This document shows, piece after piece, positions 53,964-64,000 of a stretch of 64,000 bases of DNA; position 1 is the stretch's first letter; each line of letters begins with the position of its first letter. The notes under the pieces are model-generated. The model searched no databases, was not told where the DNA came from, and worked only from the letters and a program-made list of their open reading frames with translations. The translations under genes and the position numbers were made by a program. This stretch comes from Saccopteryx bilineata (lineage: Eukaryota > Chordata > Mammalia > Chiroptera > Emballonuridae), in contig NC_089498.1 in the NCBI RefSeq assembly GCF_036850765.1, positions 76,548,305 to 76,612,304 of the forward strand, read 5' to 3'.

Positions 53964-54222
53964 GCCCTGGCCAGTGGCGCAGTGGATAGAGTGTCATCCC
54001 AGAGTGCCAAGGTTGCGGGCTTAATCCTGGGGTAGCTGACTTGAGCCTGAGGATGCCGGCTTGTCCTGAGGTTGCAAGTTCAAGCCCAGGTCAGGGCACA
54101 TATAAGAAGCAATCAATAGCTCAGCTAAGTGGAACAATAAGTTGATACTTCTCTCTCTGTTCCTCTCTCCCTCCTTTTCTCCCTCCGTATTTCTCCCTGC
54201 CATCCTTTCCTTCTCAAAAAAT
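53964..54222 (+). repeat. SINE (A/B mixed head), plus, next to VCL exon 2
   Basis: The head gccctggccagtggcgcagt joins a type A-like start to a type B-like box, followed by gcaatcaatagctcagctaa and a CT-rich end. It begins 26 bp after exon 2. Confidence 0.75.
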
Positions 54223-54377
54223 TCATTTGTTCTTAAGCAAAATAATCCTCTTAGGAAAGAAAGTGACTGATTCAGGAGCAATTTTTAAAAAATATGTAAG
54301 GCTGTGTTAATAATTGAAATTTAAATTTTTCATCTTTTAACGTTATTGTTGATTCATTCATTCTTTCTTTCTTTATT

Positions 54378-54702
54378 TAAAAGTGAGAGGAGAGGAGATA
54401 GTGAGACAGACCTCAGGACTGGGGTTGACTCGGCAATTCCTGTCTTAGGGCCGAAGCTCAAATCAGCCTACCTATTTTTAGTGCTTGAGGTTGACACTAG
54501 GACCCACTGAGCTATCCTCAGCTCCTGGCTGAGGCTTAAAACACTCTTGCTACTGGCTGTAGAAGGGGAAGAAGGAGAGAAGGGGGAGAGAGAAGGGGGA
54601 AGAAGCATATGGTTGCTTCTCTTGTGTGCCCTGACCAGTAATCAAACCTGGAATATTCATACTCTGGGCTGATGCTCTGTCCACTGAGCCAACTGGCGAG
54701 AA
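54378..54702 (-). repeat. SINE type A, minus strand, old
   Basis: It ends with ccactgagccaactggcgag, the reversed head, with many substitutions. Confidence 0.78.
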
Positions 54703-54769
54703 CTCTATTGTTGATTTTATTCATTGGTATTAGGCATTTTTAACATAATTAATTAATTAAGTAATTTTT

Positions 54770-55109
54770 GTGAGAGAGACAGACAGGAAGGGAGAGAGAG
54801 AAGAAGCATCAACTCGTGGTTGCGTCACTTTAGCTATTCATTGATTGCTTCTCATATGCGCCTTTATTGGAGGGGCTCAAGCCAAGCCAGTGACCGTTTG
54901 CTCAAGCCAGCAACCTTGGGCTTCAAGCCAGGAACTTTTGAGATCTTGTCGATGGTCTCATGATCAAGCCAGTGAGCTTGCACTCAAGCTGATGAGCCTG
55001 CGCTCAAGCCAGATGGACTCACACTCAAGCTGGTGAACTTGGAGTTTCAAACTTGGGACCTCCATATTCTAGGTCCATGCTCTATCCACTGCGCCACTAC
55101 CAGTCAGGC
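54770..55109 (-). repeat. SINE type B, minus strand
   Basis: A diverged but complete copy ending gccactaccagtcaggc. Confidence 0.82.
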
Positions 55110-55149
55110 ATAACATAATAATTATTATTTATTTATTTATTTTTATTTA

Positions 55150-55351
55150 TTTTTTTAATTTATTCATTTTAGAGAGGAGAGGGAGAGACAGAGGGAGAGA
55201 GAGAGAGGAGAGACAGAGAAAGAGAAGGGGGGGAGGAGCTGGAAGCATCAACTCCCATATGTGCCTTCACCAGGCAAGCCCAGGGTTTCGAACCGGCAAC
55301 CTCAGCATTTCCAGGTTGACGCTTTATCCACTGCGCCACCACAGGTCAGGC
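55150..55351 (-). repeat. SINE type C, minus strand
   Basis: A complete copy with cataacataat on both sides. Confidence 0.88.
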
Positions 55352-55409
55352 CATAACATAATTATTTTTAATAAAACCATGACTTCTGAGTAGAAAAGAA
55401 TGAAATCTT

Positions 55410-55680
55410 ACTTTTTATGACAGCATGATTGGACCCAAAAAGTATTATGCTAAGTGAAATAAGTCAGTCAGAGGACAAATACTACTATATATGATTTCAC
55501 TTACATGTGTAATCTATTGAACAAAATAAACTAACAAACAAAATAGACTCAGAGATACAGAGAACAGACTGATAGCTGTCAGAGGGCTGGATGAAAAAGG
55601 TGAAGGGATTAAGCAAAGAAAATTAAAAAACAAACAAACTCATAGATATACACATACACACACAAACCTTGACTTCTGAG
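55410..55680 (+). repeat. L1 3' UTR fragment, plus strand
   Basis: It includes attatgctaagtgaaataag and acagactgatagctgtcaga, as in other L1 3' ends of this window (61.9 kb). Confidence 0.7.
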
Positions 55681-55899
55681 TTTTATTTTCCAGAATAGAA
55701 AGGGTTCAGAAATATTCTGACCTTAACATGCATGAATCTGAATTATAACCTCAACAATTTGCTTGGAGGTAAGGGAATTACTTAAAAAAGAATTAATATA
55801 TTTCAGTAGCATTTTAAATTTATTATATTTGCATATCATCTAATTTTCCTACAAATAATTTTTAGACATTTGGCCTATCCTGCATAAAAACAGAGATAC

Positions 55900-56176
55900 T
55901 CACTTTTTTTTATTATTATTATTTTTATAATTTTAATTTGTGTTTACATAGATTCAAGTGTCCCACCGAATATATCTCCCCCCCACCCTTTATTTTTATT
56001 TTTAAAAAAGATTTTATTTATTGATTTTAGAGAGAGAGAAAGGCAGAGGAGGGGAGAGTGAGAAGCATCAACTTGCTTCTTGTATGTGCCTTGACTGGGC
56101 AAGTCCAGGGCTTTGAACCAGTGACCTCAGCATTCCAGGTTGATGCTTTATCCACTGTGCCACCACAGGTCAGGCA
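55900..56176 (-). repeat. L1 3' end piece then type C-like SINE, both minus
   Basis: A short reversed L1 end (55900-55990) is followed by an old SINE ending ccactgtgccaccacaggtc. Confidence 0.6.
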
Positions 56177-56608
56177 CTAACTTTCTATTTGTTAAAACTT
56201 TCTAGGTTCTTGATTATATTGTCTTTGATTAATGGCTTTGTTGTATATGGCAGTCAAGTCCTAAGTAAAAGTAAAGGCTGATACATAAAAGTTTTTAAAA
56301 AAAGTAGAACCTCTACAAGTCAATAAGAATAAGTATTCAGTTACGAAAAAGGGGCAAAAGATTTGAATAGGCACAAAACAGGAAATCCAAACGGCCTGTA
56401 AACATATGAAAAGGTACTCTATCTCATCATTTGTTAGAGAAATGCAGATTATTCCATTATAAGCCCCTAAATTAAGCCTGGTATCAGTTGTTGATGAGAA
56501 TGAGCAGCAATTGGAATTTATACACTGCTATAGGGAATATAAATTGGTGCAGCCTCTTTGAGAAGGAAGCTTGGCATAATAAAGCAGATGATAAGAAATT
56601 CCCCTCCC

Positions 56609-56968
56609 AGCCCTGGCCTGTTTGCTCAGCGGTAGAGTGTTGGTCAGGCGTGTGGAAGTCCCGGGTTTGATTCTCGGCCAGGGCACACAGGAGAGGCGCC
56701 CATCTGCTTCTCCATCCTTCCCCCTCTCCTTTCTCTCTGTCTCTCTCTATTCCCACAGCCAAGGTTCCATGGGAGCAAAGTTGGTCCAGGTGCTGAGGAT
56801 GGCTCCATGGCCTCTGCCTCAGGCACTAGGAATGGCTCCGGTTGTGGTGGAGCAATGCCCCAGATGGGCCGAGCATTGCCCCCTGGTGGGCATGCCTGGT
56901 GGGTCCGGGTTAGGCGCATGCAGGAGTCTGTCAGTCTGCCACCCTCCCCACTTCAGAAAATTCAAAAG
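56609..56968 (+). repeat. SINE type A, plus strand
   Basis: Head ggcctgtttgctcagcggta, body, and a tail that runs straight into the microsatellite. Confidence 0.87.
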
Positions 56969-57111
56969 GGAAGGAAGGAAGGAAGGAAGGAAGGAAGGAA
57001 GGAAGGAAGGAAGGAAGGAAGGAGGGAAGGAGGGAAGGAGGGAAGGAGGGAAGGAGGGAAGGAGGGAAGGAGGGAAGGAGGGAAGGAGGGAAGGAGGGAA
57101 GGAGGGAAGGA
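56969..57111. repeat. (GGAA)n / (GGAGGGAA)n microsatellite
   Basis: About ten GGAA units change into about ten copies of an 8-bp GGAGGGAA unit. It grew from the SINE tail and is enclosed within that SINE's target duplication. Confidence 0.95.
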
Positions 57112-57370
57112 AGAAATTAACTCCCCTCCCAACTGTGTTTCCTGGAGAAACTTACGCCCATGCACACTAGGATCCATATACAAAAATATTGATACTGACA
57201 TTGATATTGACATTGTTCATGATGACCCCACTGGTCTATGTACAGTAGAATGGATAAAAATAATCATGGTGTAGTCATAAATTAAAATATTAATGAGTAA
57301 TAAAAGAATGAGAAATTTTCACTTTAAAATGATTATTTTTATGTTAAATAAATTTCACCTCAATTAGAAA

Positions 57371-57870
57371 AAAATAATAAGTGAATCTCAAAAATAGTTG
57401 AAGGATATAAATGAATTATTGATAGGTAGGTGGGTAGGCTCCATTTATTTAAAGTTTAGGCGTATTGTAGAAATTGTCTTGTTAGGGTTGTCGGGGTTTT
57501 TTTCTCTTGTTTTTTTTTTTGTAAAATGCTAAAGAAGAGTAAGGAAATAATAACTGGGGAACAATTTTTTTTTCAATTTCTGTTGCATGAGGTTTTAGAA
57601 CTGTTTCTATATATTTCTGCATCACTGATTCCAAATATGAAATTCATTTTTTGGTGCATGCTCTAGTTTTTATGCAATTTTAATTTCTTTTTGTTACAGT
57701 TAATGGCATGCATTGGTTTTTAAATTGGAGTTTAAGGGCAACGACTCTTGGATTGAACATAACCACAAGGCAATTAATGTTTACAAACATCTATTTTACG
57801 TAATTGTTTTTAAATGTAAAAAATTATTATCTGATAAAAACACTCTCTTATTTTGTTTTAAGATTGAATT
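57371..57870. other. Unassigned sequence before the ORF relic
   Basis: AT-rich. No terminal inverted repeat or promoter is obvious. Confidence 0.5.
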
Positions 57871-59181
57871 ATGGCTTCTTTGAGTAGGCTTAAATGTAAG
57901 AATAGTCCTGACACCTTCTGTTATATATATGACTGTTAACGCACTTCAACATCAAAGGTGCAGTATTTCATCATTTGTGACATGTGCATATATTGCCTAT
58001 TTTCAAGTTCCCCTTTGCGATCAAGACAAGAATTGGGCTCACATTGTGTCATAATTATGAGGAAATGCTTTGTGAATGGACAAAAGGAAAACGCGAAGGA
58101 ATTCCTTTTGGTATTCCCATGGTTTGGCGTGAACCTAAGGACCACAGCAGTGACTGTTATTTCTGTCTGATCCATACAAAGGACATCGGCAAGAAAAAAC
58201 AGCATATGATCACATATCCTAATATTCCTTTAGCAATACGACCTATCCCACACTCTGAGATACTCCCAGTTCCAGTTTCCAATGGTTTTATTTCTTCTAA
58301 GGATGAAGAAAGTGAACATGGTGATCAAGTGTATTTTGATAAGATGCATGAGGAAATGGTTATAGAATCTGAAGGGTCTTCTTCTGATGCTGAGCAGTCA
58401 TTAACCCCTCAGCAGTTTAGCCAACCCGAATTGAATGACTTAGTAAGAATGACATAAAAATTGTTCTCAACTTTCTGAAGTATGAGGAACATAACTGGAT
58501 CATTTGTGTGGATCTTAAAATGGTAAATTTACTGTTAGGACAACAGAGAGGTTTCACGAAGTATCCTTGCTTTCTGTGTTTGTGGACAGCCAAGCTTGGG
58601 AGAAACACTGGACACAGAAGGAGTGGCCGAAACATGAAGCTCTGGAAGTAGGGATGCAAAATATTGTGAATGAACCTGTAGTTAATCGAGACAGGATCAT
58701 TATTCCCCCGCTTCACATCAAAGTTGGCTTAATGAAGCAGTTTGTTCAGGCTTTGAATAGAGAAAGTGAATGCTTTCAACATATTATTTGTTTTTCCTGC
58801 CTTGTCTTTTGAGAAGATAAAAGCAGGTATATTCAATGGACCTCAAATTCGAACCCTCATACGTGACAAAGAATATGCCAGGAAGATGAATAAGGAGGAG
58901 AAAGCAGCATGGCAGTCTTTTGTGGTAGTTACAAAGAACTTCCTTGGCAATAAAAAAGAAGAAAACTATGAACTTCTGGTTCAAAGGATGCTGTTGGCTT
59001 TCCGTGACATTGGATGTAACATGAGCGTTAAGATTCACTTCCTGAACAGTCACCTTGATAAGTTTCCTGAAAATCTCGGAGCTGTTAGTGATGAACAGAA
59101 TACTGTTGGAACATCAAACAAGATTGTCCTCAACAAGTACACAAATGCAAGAGCTACAAACGCAAATTTTTGCCTGAATAG
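57871..59181 (+). pseudogene. Decayed copy of an uncharacterised, probably transposon-derived protein gene
   Basis: A pseudogene that can be followed almost end to end in changing frames. It starts MASLSRLKCKNSPDTFCYI with a Cys pair style N-terminus. Next come WTKGKREGIPFGIPMVWREP and a CYFC motif, then YPNIPLAIRPIPHSE, an acidic linker (SSKDEESEHGD) and QPELNDLVR. After a gap come KYEEHNWIICVDLKMV and FTKYPCFLCLW, then KEWPKHEALEVGMQN, IIPPLHIKVGLMKQFV, KAGIFNGPQIRTLI, NFLGNKKEENYELL, and GCNMSVKIHFLNSHLDKFPE. It ends YKRKFLPE and a stop. I recall long proteins with this order from many invertebrate and some vertebrate genomes, usually in many copies and annotated as uncharacterised. Here a premature stop (about 57922), an internal deletion near 58440, at least two frameshifts and a second deletion before the C-terminus have killed it. 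Function is unknown; a transposase-related origin is my inference. Confidence 0.7.
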
Positions 59182-59789
59182 AGTTTAAATAAGTTTTGCA
59201 CAAATTTTATGATTAAAATAAGAATTAATATGTTCTATTTCAAAATTGTAGACAAATTCTGATGCAGTCATATCTTTGAGTGTATTAGTGTATTTACTGC
59301 ATTATATAAATTATTATATTTTCACAAAAATGATGCCCAAGAAGACATTCTACTTCATTATGTTAAACTAAATGTTAAAAATTTTACAATAAGATGAAAA
59401 CCTAAAATCTTGAATTGCAAAAAAACTGTAGCTTACAGAGAAAAAGTAATGTCATATTTGAGATCAGCACACTTGAATTGGGTAAGAACAAGTGTTTTTG
59501 TGGATGCAACAAAAATTTTGTTCCCCAATGTAATCATAAAAGTTAGGTAATGGTACCTCTGAGAAGAAAGAAGAGGGTTATTTATACACAGGGAGAAGAA
59601 CATAGGGGCTTCTAGAGTGGTAATAATGTTCTGTTTCTTGACTTGTAGTGTTGAGTTGTTTTGAAGTATAGTGTTGACTTATAGTGTTGGGTGGTGTTTT
59701 TTTTTTTTATAACTTCATTATATTATATATATGTTTTGTGCAATTTTCTATCTGGAAGCATTTTTTTTCCTTTTTAATTTTCCTTTTAA
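59182..59789. other. Unassigned intron sequence
   Basis: AT-rich; I see no terminal repeat for the relic to the left. Confidence 0.5.
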
Positions 59790-59997
59790 TTTTTTATTTT
59801 ATTTTATTTATTCATTTTAGAGAGGAGAGAGAGAGGGAGAGACAGAGAGAGACAGAGAGAGGAGAGAGAGACAGGGGGGAGGAGCTGGAAGCATCAGCCC
59901 TCATATGTGCCTTGACCAGGCAAGCCCAGGGTTTCGAACCGGCAACCTCAGCATTTCCAGGTCGACGCTTTATACACTGCGCCACCACAGGTCAGGC
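59790..59997 (-). repeat. SINE type C, minus strand
   Basis: A complete copy; gcaattttctatctg is duplicated on both sides. Confidence 0.9.
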
Positions 59998-59999
59998 GC

Positions 60000-60481
60000 A
60001 ATTTTCTATCTGTATTTATATATTACAATTTTAAATAATGGGAGTTATTTATTTTTATCCTCCTTGTGTTCCATTGTTTTAATTGAACAGATGCAAATTT
60101 TCACCCATATTGATGTCTTCTTATTTCTGACTTACTTGAGTGGGTGCTTCTACAGAGCTATATTTCTGTTAATTTTGCAAAATGTTTATGTGTTAGGAAA
60201 TAAGAAACCAATAGCATGTGTTTTTTGTAGAGCCTGTTTTGTGGGCATGTCTTTGTTTTACTTGCTTTCTTTAACCTTCAAGGTTTCTTCCAACTCTAAG
60301 CATTATGAGCTTACTTTGTTATGTGCCATTACATCAGCATAGTAATAGTAAGAGGAATCTTGTGCTGTCAGTAAACATTTTAATTAAAGTTGCATTTACT
60401 TTGCGTTCAAAACACAGCTCCAGTTTGTCTGTTTGCCCTTCACCCCTGGAAGGTGAAGAGCATGGTGAGATAGTGTACAGG
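60000..60481. other. Unassigned intron sequence
   Basis: I see nothing recognisable. A 145-codon frame ends here but begins inside the SINE. Confidence 0.5.
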
Positions 60482-60642
60482 TTTTTTTTGTCTTGTTTTG
60501 TTTTTAAAGATTTTATTCATTGGCCTGTCCTGTGGTGGTGCAGTGGATAAAGCATTGACCTGGAATGCTGAAGTCACCGGTTCAAAACCCTGCACTTGCC
60601 TGCTCAAGACACATATGAGAGTTGATGCTTCCTGCTCCTCCC

Positions 60643-60680
<38 letters not shown>

Positions 60681-60768
60681 TCTCCCTCTCCCTCTCTCTC
60701 TCTCCTTCTCTCCCTCTCTTCTCTAAAATGAATAAATAAAATCTTAAAAAAAAAGATTTTATTCATTG

Positions 60769-60806
<38 letters not shown>

Positions 60807-60952
60807 AAGAAAGGCACAGGGGAAGGAAGAATGGGAAATTAACTTGCAGTTGCTTGTCGTATATGCCTTGACCGGGCAAGCCCAAGGTCTTGAACCAGAG
60901 ACCTCAGCATTCCAGGTTAACACCTTATCCACTGCACCACCACAGGTCAGGC
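60482..60952. repeat. SINE type C (plus) inserted in an older minus-strand C-like SINE
   Basis: The plus copy spans about 60521-60750 and is flanked by aaagattttattcattg on both sides. The older minus copy (about 60487-60520 and 60755-60952) ends ccaccacaggtcaggc, and gtgtacagg/gtgtatagg marks its flanks. The two tails meet head-on across (TC)n and (AG)n runs. Confidence 0.87.
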
Positions 60953-61206
60953 AGTGTATAGGGGGTTTTAACATCAGCTGGGTAAATGGAAGGTTACCCT
61001 ACAGAAAGTTCTTTCAACCTTGACATTCAAGTCTATGTATATCATTGGATTGGTAAATGAATTTCTTCAGTAAACTCTTTTTTGCTCACTCCCAGAGTTA
61101 TACCTATGAAATATGTGATGTGCTCTCTAGGCCTCCTTGGGAGCTTAGAAAAACTAAGGAGTGTGTCCTAGTTGTTAAAGCATCTTTTAAAAAGTAGGTA
61201 ACTTTA

Positions 61207-61495
61207 GCCTGACCTGGTGGTGGCGCAGTGGATAGAGCGTTGGACTGGGATGAAAAAGACCCAGGTTAGAGACCCCGAGGTCACCAGCTTGAGCCCAAGG
61301 TCGCTGGCTCGAGCAAGGGGTCACTTGCTCTGCTGCAACCCCCCCCCCCACCCCCCGTCAAGGCACATATGAGAAAGCAATCAATGAACAACTAAGGAAC
61401 CGCAATGAAGAATTGATGTTTCTCATCTCTCTCCTTTCCTGTCTGTCTGTCCCTATCCCTCTCTCCAACTGTCTCTGTCTCTCCCACAAGAAAAA
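61207..61495 (+). repeat. SINE type B, plus strand, with a poly(C) tract
   Basis: A full copy; aaaagtaggtaacttta is duplicated on both sides. A run of C (about 61339-61358) replaces part of the usual body. Confidence 0.9.
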
Positions 61496-61539
61496 GAAAA
61501 GTAGGTAACTTTAAAACAAAACAAAACTTTATTGATCAC

Positions 61540-62270
61540 CCCTGGTGGTAACTAGAACATCAACTAGGACATCCTCTGGTAATTGGTAAAGAAAAGAGTT
61601 AAGCATTTATTACCTTTCCAAAGACTCTTCAGAAAATTAAAAATAGAACTACCATATGATTCAGCAATTTTACTTTTGGGTATTTACCCAAAGGAAATGA
61701 AACCACTATCTCAAAAATATATCTGCATCTCCATGTTCATTGCAGCATTGTTTACCATAGCCAGAACATAGACAAAACCTAAGTGGTCTATTAATGAATA
61801 AATGGATAAAGAAAATTTATATGCATATATGCGTTATTCAGCCATAAAAAGAAGAAAATCCTTCCATTTGTAACAACATGGGTGGACCTTCAGGACATTA
61901 TGCTAAATGAAATTAGCCGGAAAAAGACACATACCATATGATCTTCCTTATTGTGGAATCTTAAAAAAGTAAAAAGAAAACACAAACTTATAGATACAGA
62001 AAACAGATTGGTAGTTGCCAGAGGTGCGGGGTTAGGGGATGGGTGAAATGGGAAAAGGTAATCAGAAGATAGACTTCTAGTTATAAGATATTTAAGTCCT
62101 GGGGAATGTAATATATGGTACTTATGATGACTATAGTTAACAATACTTTATTCTTCTAGATTTGAAAGTTGTTAAGGGATCTTAAAAGTTTTCATCACAA
62201 GAAAATAATTTTGTAAATGCCCTACCATTTCTATACAGAACTTATTTAATTGTAGCTTATTAGTTCTAGT
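61540..62270 (+). repeat. L1 3' end (ORF2 tail and 3' UTR), plus strand
   Basis: Phrases such as accatatgattcagcaattt, aaacctaagtggtctattaa, acatgggtggaccttcagga and acagattggtagttgccaga are the classic order of an L1M 3' region. Confidence 0.8.
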
Positions 62271-63462
62271 TGATGAGAGAAATTTTGACCAACAAATATG
62301 AAAAAATGACAAAATTAGAAAGTCATTATTTTGCAACTTTTAAAGAAACCGTTGATTTTGGTAAGTAACATTATTGGATGAAACCACTTAGAGGCTCTAA
62401 CCTTTGTCTTACCATGGGGAGAACTCTGGTCTCCTTGGAGAATTAGGGGAAAATACTGTGTATGATAACTGAAAAATTTACTTAGCAGTGTTTTAGAAGT
62501 ACCTAGCTTAATATGCTATACTCTGAAATGTTACCTGAAAATAGCCTAGAATACAGAAACAATATGGTTGTGATTGACAAACAAATTTTGGGGCACATAA
62601 ATTCTGTAATTTAAAATATGATGGTTGTTAATACTTTTCTTTAGAATGCAAAATGAAGCAGAAATTAACTTTAGTAGATGCCCTGACCGGGAGTGGGGGG
62701 GGACAACTAGGGAAAACAGATGGAAGCAATTAATGACATCCTTGGAACTGTTGAGTAGGACATTTTTTGGGGTCTGTTTGGTTGATGTTTGGAAGTTTTC
62801 AGAGCATGATAGACTAAAGCTTGCTCTGTCATCCAGTTTCACAAGGGTTTCTAAATAGTGTATGATTTGGCAACACTAAAGAATAAAATAAGTTTTAAAC
62901 ATTTATCCTTAGATTGGTCTCTACTCCTGAAATGTTTGAATGTCAGGGCTAGCAGAAACAGAAGTTTTGTGGTCTATAGATAAATTTATACATAGCTAAG
63001 CAATTTGACGTTTCAGATTTTTGCATTCTCAAAATCAGATCATCGTCTGTTTGTGTGACTGGCAGTTAAGGGCATGTTGGAATGTTGGAGAATGGTTTAC
63101 TATCAGTTAAAGATTATAGAGTTGAGTTATAACTGTTGACGAGGGACTTCTACTGCTTGAGCAATTACTTATTGTAAACGTGAGAGCCATTTTAGTATAG
63201 ATCAGGATTTGAATTGTCACAGGAAGGCTTTTTCTTGGGGGAGCAAAAATTAATGTGGTCCCTGACTACACTAGCAGATAGAGTTTATAATTTACTAATT
63301 TTATCCAAGATTGCATTAATAGCTACACTGTTGCACTATAGGTATAGGGTTGCATGGCAATTGCCATAGAAACTGCCTCAATCTTCAGACTTAAGGAGTA
63401 CTAAAATATTGGTTAAGCTCACCCTGTAAGAACTCACCTATTTCTTTAAAGAATGTTGATGG
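62271..63462. other. Unassigned intron sequence
   Basis: About 1.2 kb with no repeat or gene that I can name. Confidence 0.5.
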
Positions 63463-63517
63463 AGTCTGACCAGGTGGTGGCACAGTGGATAGACCAGGCG
63501 TGGCACAGTGGATAGAC
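63463..63517 (+). repeat. SINE type B head, truncated and internally duplicated
   Basis: The head gtctgaccaggtggtggcac is followed by two copies of a unit around gtggcacagtggatagacca, and then the hAT element starts. Confidence 0.75.
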
Positions 63518-64000
63518 CAGGCGTGGCCAACAGTTTTTGCCCCTGGGCCAGATTAGAAAGAAAATTTTTTTCACGGGCTAGACAAAATATTAAAATTAAA
63601 AAATGTTAAATACAAAAACAATTCATTTAAGTAAACAAAATTTTATTATGTAATTTGTTTATGAATAAATGTGAGTGAAAAAATTTTAATATTCAATATT
63701 ATTTTAATAAAAATATAATTACATACCATATAAATATCCAAACTATCGCAATCAATCGAAACAATATTTAATTAATAGAATGAGCTTGAAGGGGTTATAA
63801 CGCAAATAAAACAATTATTTCGTTTTACAAACAGCCCAGAATCGTTTTCAGTTATCAACTGCAGCTATTGTCTATACTACAATGCCACTTGGGGTCATGA
63901 TTCAGCACACTCGACCACAAAAATAACAAATTGTTTGACCTTGGGTGCGCACTGGCAAACTCCGCCTAAAAGAATGTGGGTTTCAAATTGCTGCTAAATG
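63518..64000. mobile_element. hAT-type element, running off the window
   Basis: The start caggcgtggccaacagtttt then gggccagattagaaagaaaa resembles a hAT non-autonomous end. The right terminus is beyond the window. Confidence 0.6.

Larger units (their letters stand above)
56260..57370 (+). repeat. L1 3' region, plus, interrupted by a SINE
   Basis: The pieces 56260-56600 and 57112-57370 (tgggagcagcaattgg-like start, then gaaacttacgcccatgcaca) flank the SINE. The cccctccca target sequence appears at both edges. Confidence 0.65.
53938..64000 (+). other. VCL: VCL intron 2 (5' portion)
   Basis: No sequence encoding the next vinculin segment was found between the donor at 53938 and the end of the window. 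This stretch is therefore inferred to be intron 2, continuing beyond the window. Confidence 0.8.

Noticed and set aside
56969..57111. CRISPR-like repeat array
   Set aside because: The units are 4 and 8 bp without spacers; it is a microsatellite in a eukaryotic intron.
56622..57170. 182-codon open frame with KEGRKEGRKEGR-like repeats
   Set aside because: It is a chance frame through a type A SINE and the GGAA microsatellite. The repeat protein is an artefact of the simple repeat.

Overview
This window reads as nuclear DNA of a mammal, most likely a bat of the horseshoe/leaf-nosed group (Rhinolophoidea). It is packed with three kinds of tRNA-derived SINE whose layout fits the Rhin/Ves-like bat SINEs. 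It also carries ancient mammalian repeats (MIR, L2, L1M, MER5-like), Tigger, mariner and hAT elements, and an ERV family with several solo LTRs. The bat-group call is from memory of SINE sequences and is moderate; the mammal call is strong.

The only host coding sequence I can support is one 71-bp exon at 53867-53937 (+). It encodes [20 protein letters not shown] followed by AFIK, which I recognise as exon 2 of vinculin (VCL). Thus 1-53866 is the 3' part of VCL intron 1 and 53938-64000 is the 5' part of intron 2. I found neither exon 1 nor exon 3. Almost everything else is transposable elements inside these introns.

Layout. 1-19 kb: SINEs, L1/L2/MIR relics, a perfect 450-bp dispersed duplication (3.3 and 5.2 kb), an SNRPG processed pseudogene split by a Tigger-type MITE (7.5-8.2 kb) and a mariner-type MITE (16.3-16.9 kb). 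19.0-23.6 kb: an env-less ERV-L-like provirus with an uninterrupted 1121-codon pro-pol frame, a gag remnant, a complete 3' LTR, and a 5' LTR reduced to 16 bp but still flanked by a perfect 5-bp target-site duplication. 24-31 kb: a related solo LTR, SINEs and MIRs. 31-35.4 kb: an L1 fossil broken by a Tigger element (itself hosting a mariner MITE), SINEs and another MITE. 35.6-37 kb: a Charlie-like hAT element containing two other DNA elements. 38-42 kb: a hAT MITE, L2/L1 pieces and an LTR-like repeat. 42.2-48.5 kb: a cluster of LTRs of the provirus family, one inserted in another. 48.5-53.8 kb: L1, MER5-like, L2 and hAT MITE. 53.87 kb: VCL exon 2. 54-64 kb: more SINEs and L1, a decayed copy of an uncharacterised multi-domain ORF (57.87-59.18 kb), and a hAT element running off the end.

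SINE types used below. Type A has a head like gccctggccggttggctcag and a body mentioning gagcaaagatggcccgggcg. Type B has a head like cctgaccaggtggtggcgca and repeated gctggcttgagc-like units. Type C has a head like gcctgacctgtggtggcgca and a pyrimidine-rich tail before aaaatgaataaa. All three have an internal box-B-like ggttcga(t/a) motif. None is a functional tRNA gene. No CRISPR array, rRNA gene, operon or bacterial feature is present; the many other short open frames are chance frames through repeats.
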